Assembly: GCA_002633025.1 (NCBI GenBank)
Contig: NMRB01001133.1
Coordinates: 155,228 to 219,227 of the forward strand
Length of the DNA: 64,000 bases
Direction of reading: 5' to 3'
From: Notospermus geniculatus
Lineage: Eukaryota; Nemertea; Pilidiophora; Heteronemertea; Lineidae
Positions 21,870 to 33,390 of the stretch are shown in pieces (position 1 is the stretch's first letter; each line of letters starts with the position of its first letter). Below the pieces are notes generated by a model that saw nothing but the letters and a program-made list of their open reading frames with translations, made no database searches and was not told where the DNA came from. The translations under genes were made by a program, and so were the position numbers.

Positions 21870-22236
21870 TAGGGGCAAATATCTGGGGGGAAATGTCCTA
21901 TAATCGCCACCACCCCTACCCGTCCGGGGGCCCTTCACCGGTCATTTGTGTGGTCCATACCGTGATTGTTTTCCGCTGAAAAACTACATGTGCATGTAAT
22001 ACTAAAAGCCATATAGTCATAAAATTTCTACAGTAAGTCTTTGGCATCTACTTCAAGGCGGCATCCTTACTCCCTATGGTGACACCTCTGCCCGTCCGTA
22101 GGACGGGTACTTTGCTAGTTACTGTATATACCTGGAGGATGATTCACTATTATTTTTCAACGATTTTCTTTTTCGATGTCCCAACGAAGATACACATTGT
22201 TGATGGCAATTCTGGTTCTTGAAAACCCACATGGGT

Positions 22237-22600
22237 ATGGCAAGCCGTTTGTTCATTTAATCAAATAAACCTGTTTTTTTAAATAAACTAGGTTTCTTTT
22301 TGAAAAAAATCTTGGTTTTTAGCTCCTTCAAAACAAAATCTGAAAAAAACGAGTTTTTAAAAAAACAGGTTTTTAAAAAAACCCGGTTTACATGTATTTG
22401 ATTAAATGAACAAACGGCTTGCCATAAAAAAATCAGGTTTTATTCCACTCAGGTAAAAAAACTAGGATTTTTTTGAATAAATGAACAGTTGACTAAAAAA
22501 CCAATTTTTTAAAAAAACAAGATTCTTTGCAATTGAGTAATAGAAACCTAGTTTTAAAAAAAACAGGTTTATTTGATTAAATGAACAAACGGCTTGCCAT
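22237..22600. mobile_element. Foldback with ATGGCAAGCCGTTTGTTCAT termini
   Basis: The 38-bp termini are almost perfect mirrors: ATGGCAAGCCGTTTGTTCAT plus TTAATCAAATAAACCTG on the left, CAGGTTTATTTGATTAAATG plus AACAAACGGCTTGCCAT on the right. A third copy of the right end sits internally (22395-22425). The interior is dominated by AAAAACCTG/AGGTTTTTT-like words. The internal terminus suggests a duplication or a second insertion inside the first. Confidence 0.86.
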
Positions 22601-22605
22601 ACATG

Positions 22606-22721
22606 GGGTCTTTAAAGCGCACAAATATGCAACCAAAATAGGTTCCTGAAAATACGCAATGGGTTTTTCATGTGACTGAAGAACCATGGTATGGTCACAT
22701 ATTTGTGCGCTGCAAGAACCC
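22606..22721. mobile_element. Short foldback with GCGCACAAATATG arms
   Basis: GGGTCTTTAAAGCGCACAAA and TATG are mirrored by CATATTTGTGCGCTGCAAG and AACCC, giving arms of about 24 bp around a loop of about 70 bp. It abuts the preceding foldback. Confidence 0.75.
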
Positions 22722-23426
22722 TAAAGGCTATTTATCAGAAGCTCAAAAACGTCATCTTTCACTCGCGGTCTATTTCAGGAGATAATCTCTTTACACCGCC
22801 GAGAACAGACAGATCACTGTTATCTGTTGAGGAAAAGTACGTGCAAACTTAGCATTGCCAACTTATCCCTCCCAATTGGTGGCCAATGTTTACATGGTAA
22901 CTACGCTCCGACTACAATTGAACCAAGGTATAGATTGGCAACCACCCTTTCATGTGGAAAGTGGCTGTCAGGGGAACCTCGGATCACACTGGGGCCGCCA
23001 CCGTGACATTAGTTGTCCATCTCCCAGCCCATACGTATCTCAAATATTTGCTGCGAACGTCTTTCCCTTCTCATGGGCACGGCGAAAAAAATACACCATG
23101 TTTTTTTCATTGCCAATCACTCTCACTGTCATTTTCCCCATTCGTTCTCGTTCTAAGATGAGTTCCCTCAGCCTGCAGGTCGAAGCCGTATTATTTGCGG
23201 TATAAATGTGGTGACAGAAAGAAGCTGGTTTTTGTCATCCGAGAAAAAAAATATAAATGCTTCGTTGATAAGCCTGTCAAACAAGCAGGAAGTAGTCATT
23301 TGCCCCGCGAAGCCCGGAAGAGCGATAATCGAGTGCGTTGCTCTTAACCGAGGGAAAGGACGCGGATATCCCACATGACAAAATGAAAATGTCCACATAT
23401 TCATTCTAGAGTGATTTCTCTTGAAG
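22722..23426. other. No supported feature
   Basis: Plain sequence with short frames on both strands (up to 116 codons) that match no family I know. Confidence 0.55.
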
Positions 23427-23927
23427 TACACTGGTGGACAAAACTATTAGGACACTTTCCAAATTCTAAGTCATTTTCCTCTTTTGCCTACCTTTAATCT
23501 CTAACCACTGGTTATTTTTCTTATTAATCAGAAAATTTTTACCTTGGCAAGTGGGTTATATAATCCCATGAGATTACCCATGCCAAAGGCTATAGACATG
23601 GGGTTGCTGATATATGAATAACAAAGACAATCATGATGTGCTTCGTCCATTCTTGGGACCTCCAATAGCTTTAGCCTAAGGCCCTTTGGATTTGAGAGGT
23701 TTGAATGGCACCCATCATAATTATTTTGTTGTTCATACATCAGCAACCCCTTGTCAATAACCTTTGGCATTAGACAATCTCATGAGATTATATAACCCAC
23801 TTGCCAAGGTAAAAATGTTCTTACCAATAAGAAAAATAATTAGTGGTTAGAGACAAAAGGAAGGAAAAAGTCGAGGAAAATGACTTACAATTTTGAAAGT
23901 GTCCTAATATTTCTGTCCACCAGTGTA
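23427..23927. mobile_element. Tc1/mariner-like MITE with long inverted arms
   Basis: TA, then CACTGGTGGACAAAACTATT and AGGACACTTTC; the right end is GTGTCCTAATATTTCTGTCC and ACCAGTG, then TA. Terminal sequence and TA flanks are typical of Tc1-like elements. Arms extend for almost 200 bp each, with ACCTTGGCAAGTGGGTTATA, CAATCTCATGAGATTA-type words and CTCTAACCACT mirrored. No transposase remnant is seen, so this is a non-autonomous form. Confidence 0.85.
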
Positions 23928-25538
23928 CATCGTTTAGTGGCTAACTAAAGTTATTTAACAGCGAATACAGCAAAGAGGTGAAACCCATCGATTACACGTA
24001 ATTATGACTGTAATTGGTAATCTATAAACTACACTTTTACGAGCGCATCAGCAATATATAGAACAACACTCACGTACGATTTCAACCCAAACCCTACCTC
24101 CAATTCTCCACTCCTTGTGCTATCCTAAAGACCAGTTACGTGTGATCCCACGGAAAGTGATTGAAGGTGTCCTTGTGTCTAAAACCTAATATGTATAGAT
24201 TATCCTGCCCAGAAAATATACAATGTCTTAGGGCGTTCAATGTCGACATACCGCAAATTGGAACCTCAACATTTTAATGAGGCTTGATCAAAGCGAAGAA
24301 AACTAAGGCGGCGGGGGACCATGTTACAAATTATGCTACTTTTTCATAAGAAATCGATTCGTCAAGGCGTCCACAGGATTCAATAGCTCGAAGAACGCAG
24401 GGAGTCGAAAAAATCAATGAACTTGAAAGAAATGCGCTAAATAGGGAATCTGGTATGAGAGCAGAGAAGCGGAATGGATCATGTATTGGAAACATAACGG
24501 AGATTGATCAACGATTCTTGATCCAATTGTCAGGATGATCAACGATTTTTGATTCTTGATCCAATTGTCAGGATCATCCTAAAGTTATAGTAAATGCATT
24601 GTACAAACCAGTAAAACAGTTGTTGGTATTGATGTAACCATTTTCGCCCCTCATTCTACCAGGGCGGCCTCGGTCACGTGTGCAGATAGGGCAAAGGTGC
24701 CTATCGAGACAATTCTTAGGACAAGTCCTATTCAGAAACCGCTCGCAAACGATACTCAGATTTAGCGGCCATTCTCCAGCAAGCAAAGTGGAGAAAAGTC
24801 GACATTTGCCTGTGGCCCACTAAGATATCGGTCATAAGACGAGTTTACCTGTTTATCAGCCGAGTTTTAATACTACAAGGGACTCATCAGGGACTCTAAT
24901 GCCCCTTCGGCCCTGTCCCTGTCATGAAAACATTTGTATTATATTATTTTATTACTAATAAACGTAATAAAAAAATGTATATAAAAAGAATACTACAAGG
25001 CCGAGGATGATGTAGCCTTACTCGTACAGTAGCCTACATGTACATGTATGTGCAAATCTGAAGCAGTTGGCTTTCGAACTCTCCTCTAGTTGCGGATTGG
25101 ATGATGGAGGACAAATCCATCACAAATATTAAATCATAAAAACTGTGATTAAGCATAACGGATGGCTAACGGATGCACTGATGATGCATTTACTTTATGG
25201 TCATGCAAATGTGGGAATCATTTCCCACGAGGAACGTTCCTATCGTCAACACCATGTTTGTGCAATTATTATTGAAAGATGAACTTACCGGCAGAACACT
25301 AATGAGACATCATTAGAATCCGAAACCGAATGAGGTAACTATGGCATGGGCAACAGGGGTATAAAAAAACAAGTGCCATGTATGTTTTTAACGTCCACAT
25401 TACGTCCCTGTTGCAATCTTATGATGCATCTCTCATTAGAAGACACATGTAACGTTAGGATCATTATAAAGACAAGGTACATGTAGTCTTTCCTGGTAGT
25501 CTTTTGTTCACTTAGGCCTCACTTAATACTGGACCTTT
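23928..25538. other. Plain sequence with one 31-bp direct repeat
   Basis: TTGATCCAATTGTCAGGAT occurs twice at 24506-24574, each preceded by GATCAACGATT, with a short TTTTGATTC difference between units. Otherwise no feature is seen. Confidence 0.65.
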
Positions 25539-25616
25539 CCCCCCCCCCCCCATGAAGTCCGCTGCCAGTTGTCGTGTAATGGTGGGGTGGGGTGGGGTGT
25601 GTGTGTGGGGGGGGGG
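25539..25616 (+). repeat. Poly-C run and G-rich quadruplex-type motif
   Basis: Thirteen C residues (25539-25551) are followed by G4 tracts at 25584-25587, 25589-25592 and 25594-25597, and a G10 run at 25607-25616. Loops of 1, 1 and 9 bases satisfy the usual G-quadruplex pattern. A biological role is not shown. Confidence 0.8.
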
Positions 25617-25629
25617 CAATTTAGTACAA

Positions 25630-26091
25630 CCATAGATATATCGGGTTATTTAAAAAAAACGTCCCACTTTTCAAACGTCAATTGGTCATATGAATAAAGT
25701 GTAGTGAATGCTTTTTCTAGAATTTTGCAATAAAATGCACTGGGCAATGCTGTACAAACCTGAAGTAAAAGCATTTGCTTGTCTTTATTCATAGGACCCA
25801 ATATCTCAGCCTTACTGTCTGGGAATAGCATTCTGACTGGTGCCGACCCTTTTGTCATCGGGTGGTGCCATTGACTCTGCATCTCCGATACTGCACTTTT
25901 AGACTTGCACTTTTGTACCGGACGTTATTCCATACTCAAGAGGGTTACTGATGTGAAATTCACACCATCTCTTCATCTTTAATATCTGGGGCTTCATTTT
26001 GGTGCAGTTTGATTAATTCAGTTTGGTACTTCAGGAGATATTGGACTTTGAAAAGTGGGACGTTTTTTTTAATAACCCGAAATATTTATGG
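25630..26091. mobile_element. Foldback with CCATAGATATATCGGGTTAT ends
   Basis: The left end CCATAGATATATCGGGTTAT, with TTAAAAAAAACGTCCCAC and TTTTCAAA, mirrors the right TTTGAAAAGTGGGACG, TTTTTTTTAATAACCCGAAA and TATTTATGG. Arms are about 48 bp, total 462 bp. A minus-strand 78-codon frame inside shows no domain. Confidence 0.84.
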
Positions 26092-28169
26092 TATATAATT
26101 TTGGGCCTTGTGTTACAGGCCTACACTGTGTAAAGATCGTGCCTGACGTTAGGAGGGCGAAGGTACAGTGGAACAAAATTCTTTACAGCGGGTGAGCCGA
26201 ACTATAGTCGGGATGTCTGTCATGCAAAATGGTTGTCATTAATTGATCCCAACGAAGACGAAAGCCTTTTTGGTAGTCCTATTTGGTTGTCTGTAATAGA
26301 CAGCTTCCATGGCGGAAACGGCATCCTGAATAAATGATAACCAAGCAAGCTTCTGGGACATCTATCAAAGCAGCCGACAGATAGCAGATGAGACGTCTTT
26401 TTTTCTCTCCAGTGCAGTATGCTGGCTGATCGTGGCTGGCATAAAGAATTGACCGAGTGGAAGAATCTACTGTCAGAACTGTTGATCATGGGCACCCTAG
26501 TGGTAGCTGCTGAACGTTTAGACACTGCTTCTGTAATTATCTTGAAAGGACCACAATACTACGCCATTCGTTTACACGACTGAAGCCATCAACAGCCCAA
26601 TAGTGATTTATCGGGCCGTTAACGAACACCCACATTCGTAAGCATTGTTCGTGCCATTGGGAGCTGATTACTAATCGATTGTTGGACGAACGCAATCGGA
26701 AATTATTTGCGGAATAGCATTTTAATATCAACAGCAAGAAAGAAATTAGTTACTGCTCATTAACTCGTGTAAGGTAATGGAAGGACAATTTTTGATGCCA
26801 ACGTCACGAACAGAATAGCGATAATTCTCAAAGGGGCCATTTCCTTTTGGTTCATTATCTCTATCTTGTTTTTGAATGAACCTGCAGTTAGCGGGCTCGT
26901 AGACAACAATTTCCTCTCTTTCTTTTGCGGCAGTCATGCCAGAGTGTACGTCAGAGACAGGAAGGCTCCTTTTGAAGCCCAAAGGGGATTCGAGCTGTTC
27001 TAACACAATTTGCTCGTTAGGAATAAGTAGCACCCTGGGTCGACATGAAAGGAAGATTTCTTATTGAATTAGTCAACGTATTAAAAACCCACGCCAACCT
27101 TAGCACTAATATGATTTAATGATTGAATTAGCAAGATTGTACACTAACATACACGGTAACAAGACCGGCGTGATCACGTCGACCACCTTCGCCAGGGTAC
27201 CATTTCTGGTGTGTGTAGATTGCCCTGGTCGACCCGACGTACCGCCATTTTGACCGGCAAGGCCTAGATGTCATGCGACTTTGCGATACCAATCTCGTCT
27301 TCAGGTGTACATACGCGAAGCTGGGTATAGGTTGTCCAGACAAACTACACCCAGGGTATAGCTTGTCTGGGCGACATTGAAACTGGGTATACTTCGTCTA
27401 CATGTATACCCAGGACGACAATAATCCCTTCAGCGGCAGGAATACATGTAGGCCTAGTACCTTGAACAACATTCAGAGTTGCAACACCAAGTTGGACAAT
27501 CTGTCCAGTGTGGAGAGGGGAAACATTTTTCAACTTGTTGTTATGATTGGTTACACGTATTTTGTTACCCAGTGTAAGCCTACATGGTCAAAAGATTGCA
27601 CTGCTCATGTACGTTATGTCGGAAAATGTATTGCGAGTGTACACGCAGCTTTTGATGTGACGTACATGTACATGTAGAAACATTATCTAAAAGTATATTC
27701 GGATATGCAGGCTACATCCACATGAAAGTTCGTTCCATTCCATTCGGAAGCACACTGATTGGCAATTATTTGCTCGACAATTCCTCAACATATCAACACG
27801 CCAATTCACGTTGGTGGGTGATTGTTTATGTTTTCTAAATGGCAGTCGGGTGCCTTCGATCATTCGATGGGCTGTTCGCCCTGAGTACCACAGAGAATAA
27901 AGGCTGGCTGGTTATTTCATGCTCAGCCAATCATGAATACACCGATACCCAGTAAATAACCAGGGGACCGTGGACGCATGGATCGGATCAGTATTGAGTG
28001 AAATTGAAATATTACCCACAGGCACGCAATCTTCGTCAAAAGTATGAAAGAGCAATATGCCGAAACATACGTGTGTGTAGCAGATGTATGTACATGTACG
28101 TGTATATATACGTGTATATTGCAAGAGTCCACAGTCAAAGAACCGTATGGCCACCTACATGTACATGAC
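26092..28169. other. No gene supported; small CCCAGGGTATA-type inverted words
   Basis: Three consecutive minus-strand frames (26220-27033) look unbroken but match nothing known. At 27330-27412 the words GGGTATAGGTTGTCCAGAC, ACACCCAGGGTATA and GGGTATACTTCGTCTACAT form short inverted pairs. These are related to the TACCCTGGGTGTAGTTT arm at 34950. Confidence 0.5.
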
Positions 28170-28380
28170 CTCAAGCTAGGAATCCACCATTGATTTTCAA
28201 GCTGATTTTGCGTTGCGACTTGCTTTGCAACTGGGCACTCGATTGCCGTAGTGGACTCGCTAGACGTGATTTCCACCAATGGCGAAGACGTGGTCAATTT
28301 CACAGTCGGCGACCGGTGTCAGTTCCTTGCGATCGTATTCAATCGCAGGTAGCAGGTTGCAAAGCAAGTCACAACGTGAG
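28170..28380. mobile_element. Foldback with TCAAGCTAGGAATCCACC end, copy 1
   Basis: Shares its whole length with 51877-52111: GCGACTTGCTTTGCAACTGG, GCCGTAGTGGACTCGC, TTTCCACCAATGGCGAAGA and GTCGGCGACCGGT. Within each copy GTTGCGACTTGCTTTGCAAC is mirrored near the other end. In this copy the extreme right terminus (TGGATTCCTAGCTTGAG in the sister) is missing. Confidence 0.85.
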
Positions 28381-28448
28381 GGGAACTACGACGTAAAACT
28401 ACATGTAACGGATGATTCACATCAGACCTCAAAATACGTAGGCCTAAA

Positions 28449-28957
28449 GCCACCCTGACACTTCCACGATTTTTGTCCCGCAATGCCGTGCAATACGTCG
28501 TGGCAAGGCGTGCCATTTCGTTGAAGCAGTGTTTGCACCATGTTACGCACTGTCTACGCACTTGTTTACGCATAGGTTAAGTATTGTTCGCGCATTGTTC
28601 ACGACTACCCTGCCGCGTTGTCCCGCAATGTCCAGCAGTGGCACGTGCGGCACGCATTAGTTTCCGCTGTCTTCCCACATCGCCCCGACGACTTTGCGTA
28701 TTGACACGCACCGTCGGCAGTGTTCGCGCCGAGTTCGCGTAGTGTTCACGCATGGTTCACGCAAGTGGTACGCACATGGCACGATCATTGATGCGTGCCG
28801 AATTTTTGAACATTTCAAAATTCTCTCAACGACATGCCACGCACCCCCGCACCCTTCACGCACTCCTCACGCTCGTTCCCGAAGACTTTAATCATTGGCA
28901 CGCCAAAGTGCGCGCCATTAATTGCGGGGACGAAAATCGTGCAAGTGTCAGGGTGGC
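28449..28957. mobile_element. CpG-rich 0.5-kb foldback with GCCACCCTGACACTT ends
   Basis: The left GCCACCCTGACACTTCCACG, then ATTTTTGTCCCGCAAT, is mirrored by ATTGCGGGGACGAAAATCG and TGCAAGTGTCAGGGTGGC, arms of about 37 bp. The interior contains many CACGCA/GTTCACGC words and far more CpG than the neighbourhood. Overlapping frames on both strands are typical of such a palindromic GC-rich stretch and are not taken as genes. It is a single copy in this window. Confidence 0.84.
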
Positions 28958-29536
28958 ATAACTGTATCTTGTCGCACCCCTTTCCTCAAGTTGTACATTA
29001 CATTACATTTCAATTGTTCGTGCACTCACTGCCCATTTATATAAAATTAAGATTTATCGATGCTGGCGCTATTGCGATTTTCACATAAAGAAACCACGGT
29101 TCCATGCCTGTGGAAGCAAGATGTTGACTGCAAATTGATTTACTGTGTTCTGTTGATATGATATCAGCGCCATATCCAGGGGTAGTAAAAAATCATGCCC
29201 TATCTCACTCTATCAGGACAAGGGTAAAATCACAGCAATATATCACTGCGTTACATGTATATTACTTTTCGGAGATGCATAACATGAAATGATTACCTCA
29301 GAACAGAAGGTGGAAGCAGAAGGCGACTCGGTACAGTCCCAGGACGGCCAACATTGCCAGGATAACTAAACAATTTATTGACGACTAATAGCTTGTCCTT
29401 CGGATTTTCTCATAAACTCTTGGCTGGGTTGTTCAAAACAACGTTTTTAGTGCTATTTTGATGTTATCTCAAACGTGGCATCAATTGCAATGGGCGAAAC
29501 TGATAGAGATAACGCCAAGACAGCACTTTGTAACAG
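28958..29536. other. No supported feature
   Basis: Plain sequence without repeats or coding signs. Confidence 0.55.
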
Positions 29537-30010
29537 CATAAAGGAATCAAACATAAAGGTTTAGCTGCGAACGATGAAGTAACTGAGTGATGCACTTCAT
29601 GTGTTGCCACCAGGTGTCTCTCACTGCCTGAATTTTGGCTTTTACGTAACAGGCAGGAGCTTCAACTTTTTTTATGTTAGTGGGGTACATGAATCTGTCA
29701 ACTTGATGCCTTGAATTCCATTTCTGAGAAAACAGAGCTATTTTCAGCACAATTAGTGTTCCATGTACATGTACGTTAGCCTATTCAAATGATGTACACA
29801 GATGACCCTGCGCTCTCATCGTTCGTGGGGTTCTCATTAATTCAGTCCTTCTGTATCATAAGATTAACTAGTCTGAATTCAACAAAATTTGCACTAAACA
29901 TGCAGAAGGGTCTTGCAACAGTCATAATGTAAATCTGTTGAGGTTTAAAGGGATACTGTCCACATTTATAAATTGCTAAATTTGTAAGTTGAACCTTTGA
30001 TTCCTTTATA
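29537..30010 (+). repeat. Dispersed repeat of about 0.45 kb, copy 1
   Basis: Matches 50625-51078 in inverted orientation along nearly its full length. Shared blocks are GCGAACGATGAAGTAACTGA, TGTGTTGCCACCAG, GGAATTCCATTTCTGAG-like words, ACAGATGACCCTGCGCTCTC, AGGGTCTTGC and TCTGTTGAGGTTTAAAGGGA. The left ATAAAGGAATCAAAC mirrors the right TTGATTCCTTTAT, so the outer ends are inverted. The TTTAAAGGGA junction resembles the ends of the TTAA-flanked elements. Confidence 0.83.
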
Positions 30011-30510
30011 GTAACAGTCACGTTGGTAACAAACTGTTTTTGAACAACCGGGCCCTGATGTCTTACTTTAATGTTCGTTCAACCCTTTGTAAACTTACTC
30101 TTCGGGAAGTTGATTTTTTAGCAGGAAGCTACGACTCCTTCAAAAATTCAATACCCTCCTAAAAAACTAACGTTGCCGCCAGAAGGATCATATTCATCGC
30201 TTGGCTCTCCAACGAATACCCATGTTGGGGAAGCCAGTATTGGAAAAATGAAACCTTCTTTTTACCATCGCATGCTCAAGCTTTCGAAGAGACTCGATCT
30301 GACATGTGGACAAGAAATCGTCATCTTGAACATTTTGCCAGCTATTCATCGATTTGTACTCAAGACTCAAGATGAAAAGGAAGACAAATTCTGGCTTAGA
30401 GACCGTTAATCCAGTTTCCCATAGAGTTTGGTAAGAGGTAAATCGTTGATTTCAGGAGGACACACGTGTTTGCCAGGTTTCTCATGAACTGGTTTGTATG
30501 AGGCAAGTAG

Positions 30511-30921
30511 TAGTGAGGTTTCGCAAATCTGACGGAACACGAAGTACGAAATACGAAATTGGGCTCCATTTCCATAACGTAATGTATTTCAGGAGATGGT
30601 TGGTACCACGATTGCCTGCTGCAAGAGCGTCTTTTAGCGTATGACATTAGACCGATAGAGTTACGGTGTACATGTACATGTATATTAAACTTCGAATTTC
30701 ATCTTAGTGGGAATTTAAAAATTCAAGATGCACCATAGCTCTCTTGGTCTTACCAAAAATCATAAAGCGAAAAATCGCTTATGAATTTTGTGGTCTTACA
30801 TGATATGCTAAAAGACGCATTGTGGTACCAACCATCTCCAGAAATACATTAGGTCCTTGGAAATGAAGTTGAATTTCGTATTTCGTACTTCGTGTTTCGT
30901 CAGATTTGCGAAACCTCACTA
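30511..30921. mobile_element. Long-form TAGNGAGGTTTCGC element, copy 2
   Basis: Starts TAGTGAGGTTTCGCAAATCT and ends GATTTGCGAAACCTCACTA. It shares GGAGATGGTTGGTACCAC, AAAATTCAAGATGCACCAT and GTACCAACCATCTCCAG with its relatives. A small inner palindrome (ATAAAGCGAAAAATCGCTTA) is specific to this copy. Confidence 0.9.
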
Positions 30922-31341
30922 GTATCACGAAACCCGAAGTCGTAGAAAACGTAACGCTGCTGTACAGTGGATGCGGGGATCGATCAGAGTGTAAGGTTGG
31001 AATTTGCGATTAATATCAGTCTAGCGGTGATCTGCTTCCATCATCAGTCACCAAGCCCCGCGGTCAGGCCCCGCAGAACTGTAAATGCTGTGGCACCAAC
31101 CACATCGATTTTCTTCGAGTCAGTCAATTACATCCTCTCTCTCTCTTCCGTTCAGTACAGCCCTCCTGTGCTCCTTGATGTCGGTGATCTAGACTACCCG
31201 AGGGCGTCCCCGCGTCTGCAATCCTCCTCAGTATGCCCTGGTGATATTCACGCACTCCCTGGCCTTGATGCGTGATGGAAGCAAAGAGTTACCGGTACCT
31301 CGATGTTGGGAAGGAGACGTTTTGTGCAACAAAATCGTGAC
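30922..31341. other. No supported feature
   Basis: A 102-codon plus-strand frame here shows no domain; CT-rich patches only. Confidence 0.55.
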
Positions 31342-31671
31342 TGACCAGTGGCGGATGCAGGAGTTGCCGAAGCCCATTCCCTGAGTGCCGAAGGCGCGAA
31401 GCCTCGGAAATTTTTTTTGGTACATGTAAAAGTGCCGGAAACGCGATTTCCTGGCACCGGTCCTGGGCAGGCCAAATTACTTTCTTTTTACTGAAAATCA
31501 GGGGTCTGAAGGAACCACCAAAGTATTGCCAAGGGGTACTGCTTGAGGGAATATATACGACTGCGAACATGCTGTTCTTTTATATGCCTTCCATAATTTT
31601 TGCTGCTCGGCGGCTGGACGGGGGGGGGCGTGCGCCGGGCACGCCCCCTTGGCCATCCACCACTGCTGACA
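31342..31671. repeat. CAGTGGCGGATGCAGG-ended foldback
   Basis: The left CAGTGGCGGATGCAGG is a loose mirror of the right CCATCCACCACTG. Near the right end GGGGGGGCGTGCGCC faces GGGCACGCCCCC. It shares GTGCCGAAGGCGCGAAGCC with the 2.3-kb element. Several overlapping minus-strand frames are artefacts of GC content. Confidence 0.62.
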
Positions 31672-33118
31672 ACAAGAGACCACAGAACCATTACTAATAG
31701 AAGAATCTTTTAAAACGAAACGTGAAAAACATCGTCAACACAGAATAAGAGCCAAAAAAGACCAAACGAATTGCAGATGTCCAGAAAAAAATGCACTGCA
31801 TTACGATGCCGCGTAGAAAACGATAGAATGTACAGATGTAGCCCATCAGCGAACTAATTGAGTCGCGATTCGATTAGTGGTAACATTACATCATTGTAAT
31901 TGATTGCTCAGGCACCCACTACATGGAAGGACGATACAGGAAAAGAGATTCGTTGAAATGATTTGCCAAACGCGGTATTGATCTGATGATTAGCTATCTT
32001 CAGCTGGAACTGTTGTGGGCGAGAATAAGAACACGTACCCAGATTTCACAAAACAGGTTCCACTGAGGACCCAAACAGCGGTATCGAACAACCTAATGAC
32101 GATGTAAAATATGCAGGGAAAATTGTGTACGGATACCGCCTTTTCTGTCAATTCCACTTCTGCAGAGGTAGGAAAACGCCGTCGTGACGTATACTGTACT
32201 TGCTCGAGCCTCTCCACGAACGATAAGGGCGGTTTTCCATTTGAGCGTTTCCGCGCACGGAAACGCTCAAATGGAAAGGCGCCATTTGGCTGGAGGGGCG
32301 AAGGCTTGGACTGGTTGCAATTTCGTATCGTTGCTTGTGACGGCGACGCAAATTTTGCCCGGTAAAAGTACGGCACTCGAGATTGTCTATGAGCTAAAAC
32401 CGTTTTGTGCTACCTCATCTCTGCCAGTTTTATGTCCGAGATATGGCTCACAAACACTTTCCAATTTAGCAGGCATGAATTTGTGTGCTGCCAGGAGCGC
32501 ATGACAGTGAGATGTTCTTACTGCATGAGGTGATCTCAAAGACATGGATGTGTGGGCTGCCAGATTTACTCTTAAGTAGTATCATTAAGTTACCGAAAGG
32601 CCCATTTCTTCGATAATTGTCGCAATACGATCACAGCCTGTGTCCACTCGAGCCAGCGCAGTGAGTTCGGCGCTAGAGTAATCCAATACTTGTAGAACGT
32701 GTTGAGCCATAAACAGATCTTACCAGTAAAGCAATGGGAGGATAGCGTCGGCGAAATTGTGTTTACTCGGCAATAATTCGCATATAAGAGGATCCCTGGA
32801 GAATGTTTGTCGAGGCTGGTCTTAGAGCGCTATCCAATAAGAACCTGTTGATAAATCTAATATCACCACAGCCGCTACGAGTGGCTGCTAAATAAACCTG
32901 GTAAACATGGGCTTCTTGATTCTGAGACCATTCCATGTATAAAGGGAGTTAAACTTTAAATGAGGAAAGCAAACGCGTGATGTGTAGAGTCTAATATCAT
33001 GGTAAATCTCTGCAGTATCAACAAATTTTTATCAACCACCTGGTACATGACACAAGAGTCTTGGCTGGGAAATTTGAAAGACCAGCGCAAGGTATGTAGA
33101 CGTAGCTACGTAAATTGT
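31672..33118. other. Plain except for one perfect hairpin (listed separately)
   Basis: No gene is recognised. Frames over 32000-32500 on both strands mirror each other through the hairpin at 32234-32277. Confidence 0.55.
32234..32277. repeat. Perfect 20-bp hairpin with a 4-base loop
   Basis: TTTCCATTTGAGCGTTTCCG, loop CGCA, then CGGAAACGCTCAAATGGAAA. There is no mismatch in 20 pairs. Such a short perfect stem may be the minimal remnant of a foldback or a young insertion. It is not flanked by T-runs and I see no terminator role in this eukaryotic context. Confidence 0.9.
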
Positions 33119-33390
33119 GAGATGGTTGGTACCACAAATGTCCCAGCTGCCAGTGCGTCTTTTAGCATGTCATGTAACACCGGGAGAGTTATGGTGCATC
33201 TTGAATTTTTAAATTTGCCACTTCGAATCTACGAAGTGGAAACAAAAGATAAATTTCAAAGTTTAATATACATGTAGACCGTAACTATATCGATCTAACG
33301 TCATACCGTACGCTAAAAGACGTCATTGCAGCCGGCGATATTTGTGGTACCAACCTACCATCTCCTGGAATATATTACGTCATGGAAGTA
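33119..33390. mobile_element. Long-form element, copy 3, lacking both termini
   Basis: Internal sequence of the TAGGGAGGTTTCGC family: GAGATGGTTGGTACCACAAA, GTGCATCTTGAATTTTTAAA, ATCTACGAAGTGGAAAC, AAGATAAATTTCAAAGTTTA and GATATTTGTGGTACCAACC. The GCGAAACCTC termini are absent, so it is truncated on both sides. Confidence 0.8.

Noticed and set aside
26746-27033. Three consecutive unbroken minus-strand frames at 26.2-27.0 kb
   Set aside because: They do not resemble any family I know and lack clear splice or start context; transcript data would be needed.
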